Of a DNA stretch of 64,000 bases, positions 53,401 to 63,769 are shown piece after piece. Position 1 is the first letter of the stretch; every line of letters starts with the position of its first letter. This DNA is from Sthenelais limicola. Its lineage: Eukaryota; Annelida; Polychaeta; Phyllodocida; Sigalionidae. The notes beneath the pieces are model-generated. The model was not told where the DNA came from. It saw nothing but the letters and a program-made list of their open reading frames with translations, and ran no database searches. A program made the translations under genes and the position numbers. The stretch is taken from contig OW804094.1 in assembly GCA_942159475.1 (NCBI GenBank), forward strand, positions 21,371,067 to 21,435,066, given 5' to 3'.

Positions 53401-55320
53401 CTTAAACACTGGTTAAAATTACTGAAAGTTTGAAATATGTGAAAATTTTGTTAAAAACTAAAAATCCAAAGGTTAATTATCAAAGAAGAACATGATATTT
53501 GACAATTCATAAATTTTATACGGGACTAATATATTGAGACAATGAGTATCCATGCTAACTTTGTATGTATATAAAGGTATCCCATAATACATTGCAATCA
53601 GTATGACACCTATATAAGAACTCATCCCCCCAGAACCAAGCATTATTGTATACGGCACCCCTGAAGAAGGTGCAAAGAGCACCGAAACGTTGGGCACAAT
53701 AAAATCACGAATTCCAAACCCACGAATCCATCGTTTTTCCACGCAACAAGAAATCAACAATTCAAACGGTTTTCAAGTTCAGTTAGTAGTGTAACATCCA
53801 ACCCTTATACTAGAAAGTTGTTTCTAATTGTTAATTTGCATTAAGAGATATTTTATGCATAAAACCCAAAGATTAACTGAAAAAGACCATACATACTTGT
53901 ATTCTTTTAGGGCACATCCTAGAACAAGAAATGTTATTCCCACGGCTGCAGAAAAGGCCAACCCGATCAACCTAGAGTGATAACAGACCACATATTAATG
54001 ATATGACCAACATGAATTATTTTAATACACTTATTGCAACTTTATTTCATAATAAATTCAATTTCCATATCTTTGGATGGAAATTCAGATAAAATATGCT
54101 TGACAGATTAAACAGCAATATTTCAACTCACAAGAGTTTTTTTTATAGAAACAAATATGATATGATGAAATATTAATACTTACGCTGATGAAAGTTTATT
54201 TAGGCACCGCAAGGATTGGCGAAGGAAAAGAAAGAAGGAAATCGCATTAATTAATATATATGATGAAATTCTTGCAAAAAAAACATAAACAAACAAAATT
54301 ATGAGCGACCAGTGAGAAAGTTGATAATAGTTATACACTGGAAGACCTGAACATTGGTCCCAATTCAGTGCATCTCCTGTTTGTCCGTTGATGTCGACAA
54401 ATAAAGAATTCTATCATTAGACCTATAATTATTATGATGACCAATTATTTTTTAATTAAAATTAAATTTAATATTAGGAAGTCTCCCTTAGCTGGCCTTG
54501 ATTTCCCACTCTCAGGTTAAATATGCCAATAAGGGGACTAATATTTTAGGCTGCACGTAAATGAGATCCCACAATTTAAATACCAATTAAATCTTTTATC
54601 AGTATCAAAATTGGCATTAATTTATCAATACCAGAGTCAGAGAAGAGTGTTGTTCAAAATGAAAGTCTGAGTTTCCCTTTTCAAGGTTTTTGCCAAAGGT
54701 TCATGACCATTCATTGCTGCCCTTCCACACACAATCTACCCTAGACCTAATAACAGCCAACCCTTATTTAGACTACAAAATACATTATACCTCATAAGTT
54801 CATTCAGTATAATCTCAATGTGTATAACCATGTATACTATAACCACATCAGAGCAAATCAACAAGTAAACATACCCAGTGGTGCGAGGCAAAAAGCGGAG
54901 AAAATACTTCGAGGTAAATATAAACGTTTTGGATAAATAATCAACGATAATGTCAAAAGCAGTGTGTTGAAACGGTTGGTCATGACATACATGTGTACGA
55001 CCTCAAAGAAGATATCAAATAAAAAGCCAGCATGTTCCCCGAATAGCATAATTTAAACATTGAATCTCAGGAATCTGCATTTCTATGTTCAATGTTGTTT
55101 CAGCACTGACTCAAAATCACAAGACCGCTTCCGACATCATAGAAATTTAGATGATTAACAGATAAAGGTCGCATCGATATCTTAGTAATCAAGAAGTATA
55201 AGTCAGTAAATCATTATGGTCTGCCTTAGAATAAAAGCAATGACACTTATCGGCCCACAGCTCAAGAATATCTCGAAACGCAGCGAATGTTTCCAGACAC
55301 TTACCTCGGATACCTGCCAT
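50499..55320 (-). CDS. LEPROT: LEPROT / Vps55-family endosomal membrane protein
   Basis: Transcript-order exons: 55320-55305 (MAGIR), 53971-53897, 52022-51827 and 50612-50499, about 130 residues, matching LEPROT/LEPROTL1 (131). The family is a small four-helix membrane protein of Golgi and endosomes that lowers surface display of the leptin and growth hormone receptors in vertebrates; yeast Vps55 acts in endosome-to-vacuole transport. Visible blocks: [35 protein letters not shown] split across two exons, [47 protein letters not shown] and an acidic-aromatic tail ending DYSMW. Three joins are in phase, but the first exon ends in phase 1 while the second starts with a single base before LIGLAF, so the 5' join is off by one base. 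LEPROT versus LEPROTL1 cannot be decided in an invertebrate. Confidence 0.88.
51275..51302 (+). mobile_element. Non-LTR 3' tail fragment
   Basis: AATAAAAAATTCTTG followed by AATTGAATTGAAT, resembling the complement of the tail at 5566-5600. Confidence 0.35.
51513..51728 (+). mobile_element. GGGTCAG-type MITE in LEPROT intron
   Basis: Majority orientation with ATAT duplication (51509-51512, 51729-51732). About 15 bases are missing next to the right TIR. Starts only 98 bases downstream, in gene sense, of exon 51827-52022. Confidence 0.95.
52091..52324 (-). mobile_element. GGGTCAG-type MITE in LEPROT intron
   Basis: Minority orientation with perfect ATAC duplication (52087-52090, 52325-52328). 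A few bases of the left TIR are missing. Confidence 0.95.
52489..52576. repeat. Inverted repeat with 21-base arms
   Basis: CTATACGCGTCTTGTAGGCAG (52489-52509) pairs with 52556-52576 with two mismatches across a 46-base loop. It precedes the open frames at 52.6-53.3 kb and may mark the end of a mobile element. Confidence 0.55.
52810..53301 (+). CDS. Unrecognised 163-residue ORF, possibly retroelement-derived
   Basis: ATG to TAG, antisense within a LEPROT intron. Residues about 55-100 are Thr/Ala/Ser/Asn-rich low complexity; the C-terminal 45 residues ([20 protein letters not shown], then a helix-rich end) look like folded protein. I recognise no family. A 65-codon frame ends right before it (52613-52810) in a different phase. 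A hammerhead-like core follows at 53661. The base composition, richer in C than its surroundings, argues for a coding past. Could be ORF1 debris of a Penelope-like or other retroelement; function unknown. Confidence 0.35.
   Translation: MNYDSNADHYRLGLNKYAPTSTPNSHVPAYLEHEQRMINQNIRSTIDQLYQLNATPTMDEPAATTTAVLPTTTNTTPAATNSSVSSSNSDYVQQTDASTTTEDLITLIDNSSLTPAKYLTGRALLTPHNYRVSRAVLRGISHILNELDTNLASDFCYLVNMKD
53661..53688 (+). ncRNA. Hammerhead-ribozyme-like core
   Basis: CTGAAGA, GGTGC-AAAGA-GCACC hairpin with one extra A, GAAAC, followed by GTTGGGCACAATAAAATC. It fits CUGANGA...GAAA with an A bulge at the base of stem II. Stems I and III are unclear. It lies about 360 bases after the 163-residue ORF on the same strand. 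Confidence 0.4.
53972..55304. other. LEPROT first intron
   Basis: 1.3 kb between the first and second exons. A non-LTR-like tail (CGACAAATAAAGAATTC) is near 54394. I looked for a small exon that would repair the reading phase of the first join and found no convincing one. Confidence 0.4.
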
Positions 55321-55457
55321 TTTGTCTCTGTGTGTGACAAATAGTCGCGCCCAACTGCTACGAGGGGAGAGTAATTTTAGAACTTGGCAATAGGAGTCGC
55401 CCCTGTCTGCTGTTCCCGCCTTCGTACCTCAGTACAGAGAGCTAGTCTAGGATATAT

Positions 55458-55696
55458 GGGTCAGGTTTTCAGAAAATGTACAATTCACTTTCACCAATCC
55501 TCTCAAATAACCAAAATTTCAGACGATAATATAGCTCAAAATACAGTCAACCTAACCAAATAGGTTGCTAGAATCAATGCAATGTCAATATACTTGAATT
55601 TACCTAGTATTGACCAAAATTTAATTGCAGCCTAATTTAGCAGAATTTACTCAATGTGTACAGCTGCCAATTGTACATTTTCTGAAAATCTGACCC
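55458..55696 (+). mobile_element. GGGTCAG-type MITE upstream of LEPROT
   Basis: Full-length copy about 140 bases upstream of the LEPROT ATG; flanks ATAT and ATGT. Body somewhat diverged (contains CCAAAATTTCAGACGATAATA). Confidence 0.9.
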
Positions 55697-55699
55697 ATG

Positions 55700-57680
55700 T
55701 ACGCTCTCTGCTCAGTACGAGGGATTCAAAGCTCACCTGCCGTCTACAATCTAAACATTGCTAATACTATTTTTTTCTCTCAATGGAAAAATTGGTATAG
55801 GTTGGAACAAAAATAACTTTTTATTCACTTTTCAAAGCAAGCAGATGCATGTGTGTTTTGAATTTTGGACAGGATGGGTGCTGCTGGTGTACTGCTGCAT
55901 TCAGCTTCTCCTGACATTTTTTGTTTTTTTTATTCTTGCTTACTTATTTTCCGCGTAGATATTTGTTATCTTCTCTAAAATTAATCTACTTTCATAGTTT
56001 ATGTAATAGAACATCAGGTATAATTGAGAAAACTTGTAGCCGGTGGGGCTTTTTTTTTAAAAAAAAATCCCATGGCCTGATCTAACACCAAATTTCACAA
56101 TTTTAAGTTGTCACAAAGTATGCTACATATAGTGCAGACAAATAGCTTCCCAGTAATGACCTGATTCAAAAAACCTTTTCCCCACAAAACAAAGCACAAG
56201 TTTGTTGCCATGGTAATAAGATACAAATATAAAGATGTTTAGTTGAACATCATTTTTTTAAATCCCCATTATGTTGAAATAATGAGTAAATGCAAAATGA
56301 ACAATAGCTACCAGTATATGGCTGGATATCTATTAATTGGATCTCAATAACGTAACCGTATCCGTATCTTTTTTGTGAATTACATCGCATTTTTTGCTGA
56401 ACCTCTTTCTTCCTTTTACCATATGTTTGTATATCAGAGATACGGATACGTTTACGTATACGTTAGACTTGCTGAACCTCCTATTATCTTGGTTGGGGGC
56501 AGCACTTCAACCCCCCACCCCACCCCCACCCCTCACCAATACACCGCTCACACACATAGTTACACATACAAGCAGTGTCGACCCGCAGTCTGCCCCTTTT
56601 CCTATTTTCCTAACCCACCGCATGGTTGTAGTCAGCTTTACTTGGCTTGGCCGAAACAAGTGCGAACAAAGTCTTGTGTTTTCGCTAGCACTCACCTCGG
56701 CAGCCATCATACTTTTTTACCGGAGAGTGGCGAGGATGAGAAGGCCGTTTAGCCCCACCGTAATTAACAATATACCCCACATACAGCGGGTTATCTATGT
56801 CTCATCTTTGCCTTGTGATATCTCCGCTCCCTGATATCAACACTTACATCCCAAGTTATTTCCAGCTGTTAAAAAGTAACTTATAATATCTCATAATAGT
56901 CATTGCTGCACAACTCAAACCCCTATCCCCTTCTCCCCCAGTCTCTCTCTCTCTCTCTCTCTCTCTAGCTCTCTCTCTCTCTCTCTGTGACTCTCAAAGG
57001 GTCAACACCACTACCCCCTACTCTCCCTAAGTCATTTGTTCCCCCCACTCCCACCCGTTTTCTTCTTCTCTTTTCTCTCCCCCGGCATAATTATCTCTTT
57101 ATTTTATCTTAATTATCTTATCATTTGAATAATTTGTACTGATAACGTTGGAATTTAACATTACGTAACATTGCTCAACATAATTATATTCATATTAATT
57201 ATCACCCTGTTATCATTATATCATATTTCCAAAATCGCTAATTATGCTGATTATTGAAAGTAAATGAGAACTGCATGGATGGCGGAATAATTTATTTTAT
57301 CATCAGCCAAAAACATGATATGTACATGAAACGATGCGAACGAAAATATAGGTGTGTATTGAGCTAACCAATGTCTACCTATCTTTACCTACCTATTTTT
57401 GTATATTGTATATTGAACTCTAAACCCGGGCACAAAAACACATAAAAATGTTTATCATGAGATGAAGTGTTGTAGCCGTGTTGTAGTCTAAAGAAGAAGT
57501 TGTAGTTGTGTTGTAGTCTAAATGAAATTCTGACTTCGCTATCGTTAATAATATGAATGATATCTACAATCATACCCTGCGAAGAATGAAGAAGGATTAA
57601 TAAGGATTTATGTACTCTCTTTTCTCGCTTTTATTTTTGTTTCTTTGATCTTGATGTAGCTATAATTGTAATTTTTGACT
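55700..57680. other. Gene-free stretch upstream of the non-LTR element
   Basis: AT-rich sequence with an interrupted CT microsatellite at 56941-56985. A minus-strand ATGGCTGCCGAG followed by donor GTGAGTG (56709 downward) looks like a first exon but no partner exon is seen. Nothing else recognised. Confidence 0.4.
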
Positions 57681-57682
57681 GA

Positions 57683-60049
57683 ATGAAACGTATCGCGTTA
57701 GCGAAATTTCAGTTAATACAACTGTTTTTTTTTCCTAAAAATGCTAATACTAGCATAGACCAGATATACACAAATGCAAAATACATCAACAGAGCAGGCA
57801 TAATAAATAACAATGCAAGTGACCACCTACCAATCTTTATCACCAGGAAGAAAGAAAGGAACTCATATGAGAAAGCACCAATAGTCACAAGAAACTGGAA
57901 AAACCTGGACACAAAAGTATTATGTGAAATTCTGAAAAACGAAGATTGGACTGCAACGTATCAGGCAAACAATGTTGATGACTGTTGGGGAAATATCTCA
58001 GAAAAAATACATTTCTTCCTGGACAGGATGTGCCCTGTCAGACACATTGCTGAGGCGAGGATCAAACCACCGTGGTACTCGAGAGAGTTGCGACGTTTAG
58101 CTGAGGAGAGAGATAGGGCTTTCAAAAAAGCCCGCAGCTCAAACAAACAGGCAGACTGGGATAATGCCAAATTAATCCGCAACAGGATGAACTCCAAACT
58201 GGTTAGGGCAAAAAATGAATACATATCAGAACAGCTAGAGGAAAACTCTAATGACCCAAGCAAATTCTGGGAAATATTGAAACCATTAATAACACCAAAC
58301 AAAACAAAAACAAAAGAGAATATCAGACTCAAAGATGAAGATGATAAATTCCTGTCCACATCGGACACCTCAGAGAAATTCAACTCATTCTTTGCCTCAG
58401 TAGGCCAAAACCTAGCTGCCAAAATAAAACCCATACCAGAAAGTAAAGCAGACCCAGATCAGCCTATGACACAAAACAGTTTGAGCTGCGGACAAGAGCC
58501 AGTGAAGCGAATAAATCAATTTGTCTTTCCGGAGGTGACCCAACGCACGGTTCATAAGATCATTGGTAAAACAAAAATCTCAAAATCCTCTGGAATACCA
58601 CTAGTCCCAACCAGAGTCTTGAAACACGTTCTGAGTGCCCTGTCGAGCCAATTTACCCACCTATGTAATTTATCAATACAGACCTCAAAAGTGCCCCAAG
58701 ATTTTAAAGAGGCGACGATAACGCCCATCTATAAGTCAGGGCCAAGGACAGACCCTTCAAATTACAGACCAATAAGTATAGTCAAACTACCAGCAAAAAT
58801 TTTAGAAAGAGTAGTACAAGGCACATTATACCCTCATCTAGAAGAAAATGACCTACTATACAAATACCAATATGGGTTCAGGGCAGGTCACTCACTAGAA
58901 CAAGCACACAGAAGACTTTTTGAATATATATATGAATTTAAAAACAAAAAAGATCCTGTCTCCCTGGTATACCTAGACTTTCGAAAAGCATTCAACACAG
59001 TAGACCATGAGATACTGCTCAGAAAACTAACAACATTCCACCTCTCACCAAAAGTAATAGATTGGTTCAGAGACTACCTTACTAATAGATACCAAAGAGT
59101 GCAGGCAAACGGTGTTACCTCCGGAGAGGCCAGAGTCACCTATGGGGTCCCCCAGGGAACGGTTTTGGGGCCTCTCCTATTCCTACTGTACATAAATGAC
59201 CTCCACAGAGTTATTAAACAGTCACAGGTACAGCTCTTTGCCGATGACACAGTGATATTCCACTCACATCCATGGGGAGAAACTTTGTACAAAGAACTTC
59301 AAAAAGACCTGGATGCTGTGGGAAAATGGTGCACACTAAACAAAATATCAGTAAATGTACGAAAAAGCAAAGCCATGAGCATAGCCCTACGTACAACAAA
59401 ATCAAACACAAACACAAACGTGTTAAGCCTTAACAACGCCGAATTCGAGCATGTCACACAATACAAATACCTTGGCCTAGAAATTGATAGCGGCCTAACA
59501 TTCAACCCTCACCTTACCTCAAAAATCAAACAGGGAATACAGAGACTCAGAGCCACTGCCAAAATCAACCAAGCCCTCTCCAGTAAAAACACAGTCCTAA
59601 TCTATAAGACCATGGTACGCCCCATGTTTGACTTTTGTGATATGTTCTATGCCCCGGCACAGAAAAAACACATAGACAGGCTTCAATCCATACAAAACTC
59701 ATTTCTTAGGTTAGCATACAACAAAAAAAAGACCGATAGCGTCAAGGAAATCCACTCAGAGATAAAGATGGAATTTCTAAATGAAAGAAGAGACTCACAC
59801 CTTCTCCACTTAGCATATGAGATGAGTTGTGACAAAAGATACCTTGACAACAGAAAAATCAATCTGCGAAGTCTGGCAAAGAGTAAGGTCCTAAAAATAC
59901 CAATGACAAAAACAGAGAGGATCAGAAAATCTTTTATTGTACAAGCCCCAACCCTCTTCAATAAAATTTCACCAGCTGGGAGAAACTGCCCAACATTGGT
60001 TGAATTCAAAACATACCTTGAAGAAAACTTCTTCTCCCATATGGGATAG
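57683..60049 (+). CDS. Non-LTR reverse transcriptase, partial at N-terminus
   Basis: 788-codon frame without interruption. The first ~17 codons are probably host sequence; the element begins with SIDQIYTN and ASDHLPIFI, the end of the endonuclease domain with its SDH motif. A basic linker follows, with SNDPSKFWEILKPL, then the RT domain: SNYRPISIVKLPAKILE, YLDFRKAFNTVDHEIL (first catalytic Asp at residue 432), GVPQGTVLGPLLFLLYINDL and LFADDTVIF (Asp 521 and 522). A thumb and C-terminal region ends NCPTLVEFKTYLEENFF. The catalytic triad is intact. Clade is Jockey/CR1/L2-like by motif style; a tree is needed to be exact. Without its endonuclease and promoter it is dead on arrival but young, since no stop has accumulated. 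Confidence 0.85.
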   Translation: MKRIALAKFQLIQLFFFPKNANTSIDQIYTNAKYINRAGIINNNASDHLPIFITRKKERNSYEKAPIVTRNWKNLDTKVLCEILKNEDWTATYQANNVDDCWGNISEKIHFFLDRMCPVRHIAEARIKPPWYSRELRRLAEERDRAFKKARSSNKQADWDNAKLIRNRMNSKLVRAKNEYISEQLEENSNDPSKFWEILKPLITPNKTKTKENIRLKDEDDKFLSTSDTSEKFNSFFASVGQNLAAKIKPIPESKADPDQPMTQNSLSCGQEPVKRINQFVFPEVTQRTVHKIIGKTKISKSSGIPLVPTRVLKHVLSALSSQFTHLCNLSIQTSKVPQDFKEATITPIYKSGPRTDPSNYRPISIVKLPAKILERVVQGTLYPHLEENDLLYKYQYGFRAGHSLEQAHRRLFEYIYEFKNKKDPVSLVYLDFRKAFNTVDHEILLRKLTTFHLSPKVIDWFRDYLTNRYQRVQANGVTSGEARVTYGVPQGTVLGPLLFLLYINDLHRVIKQSQVQLFADDTVIFHSHPWGETLYKELQKDLDAVGKWCTLNKISVNVRKSKAMSIALRTTKSNTNTNVLSLNNAEFEHVTQYKYLGLEIDSGLTFNPHLTSKIKQGIQRLRATAKINQALSSKNTVLIYKTMVRPMFDFCDMFYAPAQKKHIDRLQSIQNSFLRLAYNKKKTDSVKEIHSEIKMEFLNERRDSHLLHLAYEMSCDKRYLDNRKINLRSLAKSKVLKIPMTKTERIRKSFIVQAPTLFNKISPAGRNCPTLVEFKTYLEENFFSHMG

Positions 60050-60610
60050 TGGAGAGACCCCAATATCGATCTCTATTGGGCAAGCCAAAGTATTATTAAA
60101 AACTAGTCACAATGTATATACAAATGTAAAGGGAGCAGATGTGATGTGGGGCCAGTGTTCGCCAGAATGTTACCCAGCATACATCTAAACCCTCTAGTCC
60201 TCAAAACGACGAAAGGATATATATAAACAGCGGTCAATGCAGTGTTCGCAAGAATGCCAGGACCTAGCTGGATGTGAAAATGGGATAGACTACTTATACA
60301 GCACAATACCAAATTCCTCCCATTTTTAGTATCAACAAAAATTAACCCAAAATAAACATGAACGATGTCCACAAAAACACATACACAAGGAAACCCATAC
60401 CATGGGCCCCACCTTGATATAGTATAGCTAGTGCATCCCATTGCAGTAGAATAGGTAACTAGTCATTTAGCGCGTCGCTATCTCATAAACTGTAAAATTA
60501 AAACTCTAGTCTAAGGGACCCTCTGGAAGAGCTATGGCTGCCATAGAAGAGGGCAAACCCATTTCCGGTGTAATTATCTTATGTACTGTTTTCTGGAAAT
60601 AAACAATATA
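57735..60610 (+). mobile_element. 5'-truncated non-LTR retrotransposon (Jockey/CR1-like)
   Basis: Similarity begins around 57735, inside the C-terminal part of an apurinic-type endonuclease, so the 5' end and most of the endonuclease are missing, as expected after incomplete reverse transcription. The RT ORF stops at 60049. About 560 bases of 3' untranslated sequence follow, to GGAAATAAACAATATATG near 60600, where the element probably ends. Confidence 0.8.
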
Positions 60611-60991
60611 TGTATACATATTCAAGTCTATTAATTCAGGAGATGCTGGGATATTATATAACATCTCCAGCATCACGGGCTACGCCCCCTTTACGCATTC
60701 TCTTCACAGAATGTATACGTTTCTATTAAAAAGAGTCAGTCGGGTGACTGATCCATATGTGATCACCAGTACCTCAGTGTTGCTATCTCCGTGTATACCA
60801 TACTATTAGATAACCCCAAAATGCGAACATTCCAACAAAGCGATCTTGTGAATAAAACACTTTGAAAAGTATTGCGACATGTGCATTGTTGTACCAGTCA
60901 GCAAGCACTATGTTGGAGATGAAATAACTGAGATTTGACTGTTTTAATTTAACACAAAGACTAATAACCCAATAAAACAAAGGAGAGAGTA

Positions 60992-61195
60992 AAGGGTGGT
61001 CTCCACTGGTGCAGCAAGCTCTGCGGTAAGCCTTGCCATGGTTTGTGCTGGTTCTGTAGGTGGAGAAGAATGACGAGGTCCTGCCTACATGGTCACTGAA
61101 CAATGTAGGCAGGACCTCGCCACTTCTCACCATCAAATCACCATCGCAATGGAGGCTTACCGCAGAGCTTACCGCAGCCAGTGAAGACCACCCTT
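60992..61195 (+). mobile_element. GGTGGTCTCCACTGG MITE, copy 3, with TA duplication
   Basis: 204 bp. Ends AAGGGTGGTCTCCACTGG and CAGTGAAGACCACCCTT, flanked by TA at 60990-60991 and 61196-61197, which suggests a Tc1/mariner-type mobiliser. Body matches copies 1 and 2 (GGTTTGTGCTGGTTCTGTAG, GCAGGACCTCGCCACT). Confidence 0.85.
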
Positions 61196-61952
61196 TATAC
61201 TTCATATTCCTCAGACACTTAGCATTGGCCATGATTCAATATATATGTTACATGAGGTGAAATGTAAACATGCCTGACCTAGTTGTCCGCTTCTATGACG
61301 CTGTGCTATTTATAGACATTACCTGGATCCAATGCATGAAATGGATCCTAACATGTATAGAAATCTATGGATCTTGTTCAACGCATCACAAATTATGTTA
61401 GAATAGTAACAGTGAGTGCACTAATGTTAGTAAAAGACCTGAACTAGAAATAGCTTGGTAAATAAAATACTAAATAAATATTTTAAAAGCCAGTAACTGT
61501 ATTTGGGTACAGTCAGAATTTTGATTATTCTGTATGTTTTTACTTAATGTCGACTGTAGACCAGCTAAAAGCAAGCTGCAATTCTTGATTTATATAGCAG
61601 CTATTATAGTAACTAAATTACAGCAACTGATTATATATAAGATCGCTATCATAAAACGAATTAAAGTTAAAATTGTCTAGATGTCTATAAAGTTGATTGA
61701 AATATTGTTTTGTAAATTGGCAAATGAGAATTATCACGCATGTGAAACTTTGACCAATAAAATTGTCTAAAAACGAAAATATCTAGCTGATTTTCTTCCT
61801 TATTATTTGCTAACTTTTCGATTGATAAATTATACAGTTCTATCCACCTGAGAACAGTATGTAATGCATAATGTTTAGCTGAATAACAATATTTAAATAC
61901 AATATTCATTGTTTATTATTTATCATCTAGATACAACTAGATTTCTATGGAT

Positions 61953-62107
61953 GAAGAAAATGTAGAATTGGCGTTCACCAACCCTCTCAAATAACCCAAA
62001 TTTAAGGCATAATGATATTCAAAATAGAGTTCCATTGAACCGAACAGATTATTCTACTCAATGCAATACCGAATACCCTCAGACATATCTATTATTTACC
62101 AACTTGT
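61953..62107 (+). mobile_element. GGGTCAG-type MITE, truncated and diverged
   Basis: Starts inside the left TIR (GAAAATGTAGAATTGGCG) and keeps TTCACCAACCCTCTCAAATA, but the right half is lost near 62107. Confidence 0.75.
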
Positions 62108-63284
62108 CAACATCTTGCCAACATCTTGCCATAAATCTAATAAATAATCGATAACCATGTTCTTACCGTGTAGTTCTTTCATGAGAAGAAGAAAGACATT
62201 CTTTGGCTATTAGATAAGTGTATTGTATATGACCATGAAAGACCCTTTCTATCTACTTATATTCGAACATGGACTATGCTATCGTTATTAATTATTGTTT
62301 AGGAGATTATAATCTAGCCTAGTATTCACTGAAAATAGCGTTCGTCCAGATGTAATATGTTTATAAATGCAGAATAAATATAAAATATAAATGGGATTTT
62401 GCTAACATTATACTTGTATATATGATAAACTGAGCCACTGAATGACCACATGTTGATATCGGACCATGCAGATAAGACATATGACCATGTATGTTCAGGA
62501 CTGGATGTATACATAATGCTTGATGATCGGCGGCTGCCTGAACATCACTACCGTATATGGTTGAGATTAGGTGGAACAGCACTACCGTATATGGTTGAGA
62601 TTCGGTGCAACCAGGGACTTCACACCCATTATTCATAAGGGGGCGGGGCTACATGTGGAAGCACATGGTCCACGATTGCACCATATACAGACACACACCT
62701 CTATAGAAGTTGTACGCCATGTTATTGTTTGTATTTGTAGGAGCACCCCCACCCGGGGGGGGGGGGGGGGCGGTCCCCTCCTCTAACCTTTTGTATTTGT
62801 ATTAGTCTTTAATATTCATATCGATTTTTGTGATCCGAAATAAAATACTTAATTTGATAAGAGTAATATTAAGAGCCTCGCACATTAGGCAATTTTAACA
62901 TGAAATAATAAACAAATAAAAGAGTGTTTAAGGAATGTTAAAAAACTTATACAAACCAACCCCAGCGTTGTGTCTAATACAAATATTCCAAAATTTCATT
63001 TAATTTACATCATTATATGAGTATAACAAAAAAGGAAGGAAGAAGTCGTTATGGTCATAAATAATACTATAAGATTTACATCAATATCAGCAATGAAAGT
63101 TTCACCGTTAAAATTACATTCTAAGGAATCGCTTCATGAAATTTTAAAGGTGAAAATACTTCACGGTTATTCATTTGGATATGAGTGAACATACATTAAG
63201 TAAATGGTTGGAATCTTAAATAAGCATTCCCCCCTTGCCCCCCCCCCCTTCCATTCGTCTCTTTAGATTATTTGCATTGAACTC

Positions 63285-63352
63285 GTGAAGAGAGAGAGAG
63301 AGAGGGAGAGAGAGAGAGGGGGAGGGGGGAGAGGGAAGGTGGAGGGAGAGAG
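63285..63352. repeat. AG-rich microsatellite
   Basis: Interrupted AG and GGGA run. The apparent short ORF over it is compositional. Confidence 0.8.
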
Positions 63353-63423
63353 CATGACTTTGTATGGTTATTGCCGACCATTCTTACACCACTTGTCATT
63401 AACATATTACTCATGGTATATAT

Positions 63424-63658
63424 GGGTCAGATTTTCAGAAAATGTACAATTCAACTTCCCCAATCTTCTCAAATAACCCATATTTAAGACAAGAATAAGC
63501 TTCAAAATGCAGTTTAACATAACAGAACAGATACCTTAAATCAATGCGATACCAAATATACTCAGATATACCCAAAATTTATCATATTTTTAGCAAAATC
63601 TAGCAGAAATGACTAAATATGTACAGCTCCCATTGTACATTATCTGAAAATCTGACCC
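63424..63658 (+). mobile_element. GGGTCAG-type MITE
   Basis: Full-length copy, majority orientation, perfect ATAT duplication (63420-63423, 63659-63662). Shares with the next copy a distinct right half (CAAAATCTAGCAGAAATGAC), so the two form a subfamily. Confidence 0.95.
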
Positions 63659-63769
63659 ATATGTCCCAGTGAGGCTATATCAGGGTCTGATTACCCATAT
63701 AAGGCAACACCTCAGGTAGGGGAAACCCAGTAATCTAATGTATGAGTAAGTCTAGGCACTTCTGCATAT

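Larger units (their letters stand above)
61198..63423. other. Gene-free stretch with simple repeats
   Basis: AT-rich sequence with a truncated MITE (61953-62107), a duplicated CACTACCGTATATGGTTGAG (about 62546-62592), a long G run after CCCC (62753-62770) and an AG-rich tract (63285-63352). No gene recognised. Confidence 0.45.

Noticed and set aside
56690..56715. Minus-strand ATGGCTGCCGAG with donor GTGAGTG as a LEPROT or other first exon
   Set aside because: It would join LEPROT exon 2 in the wrong phase, and no other partner exon was found.
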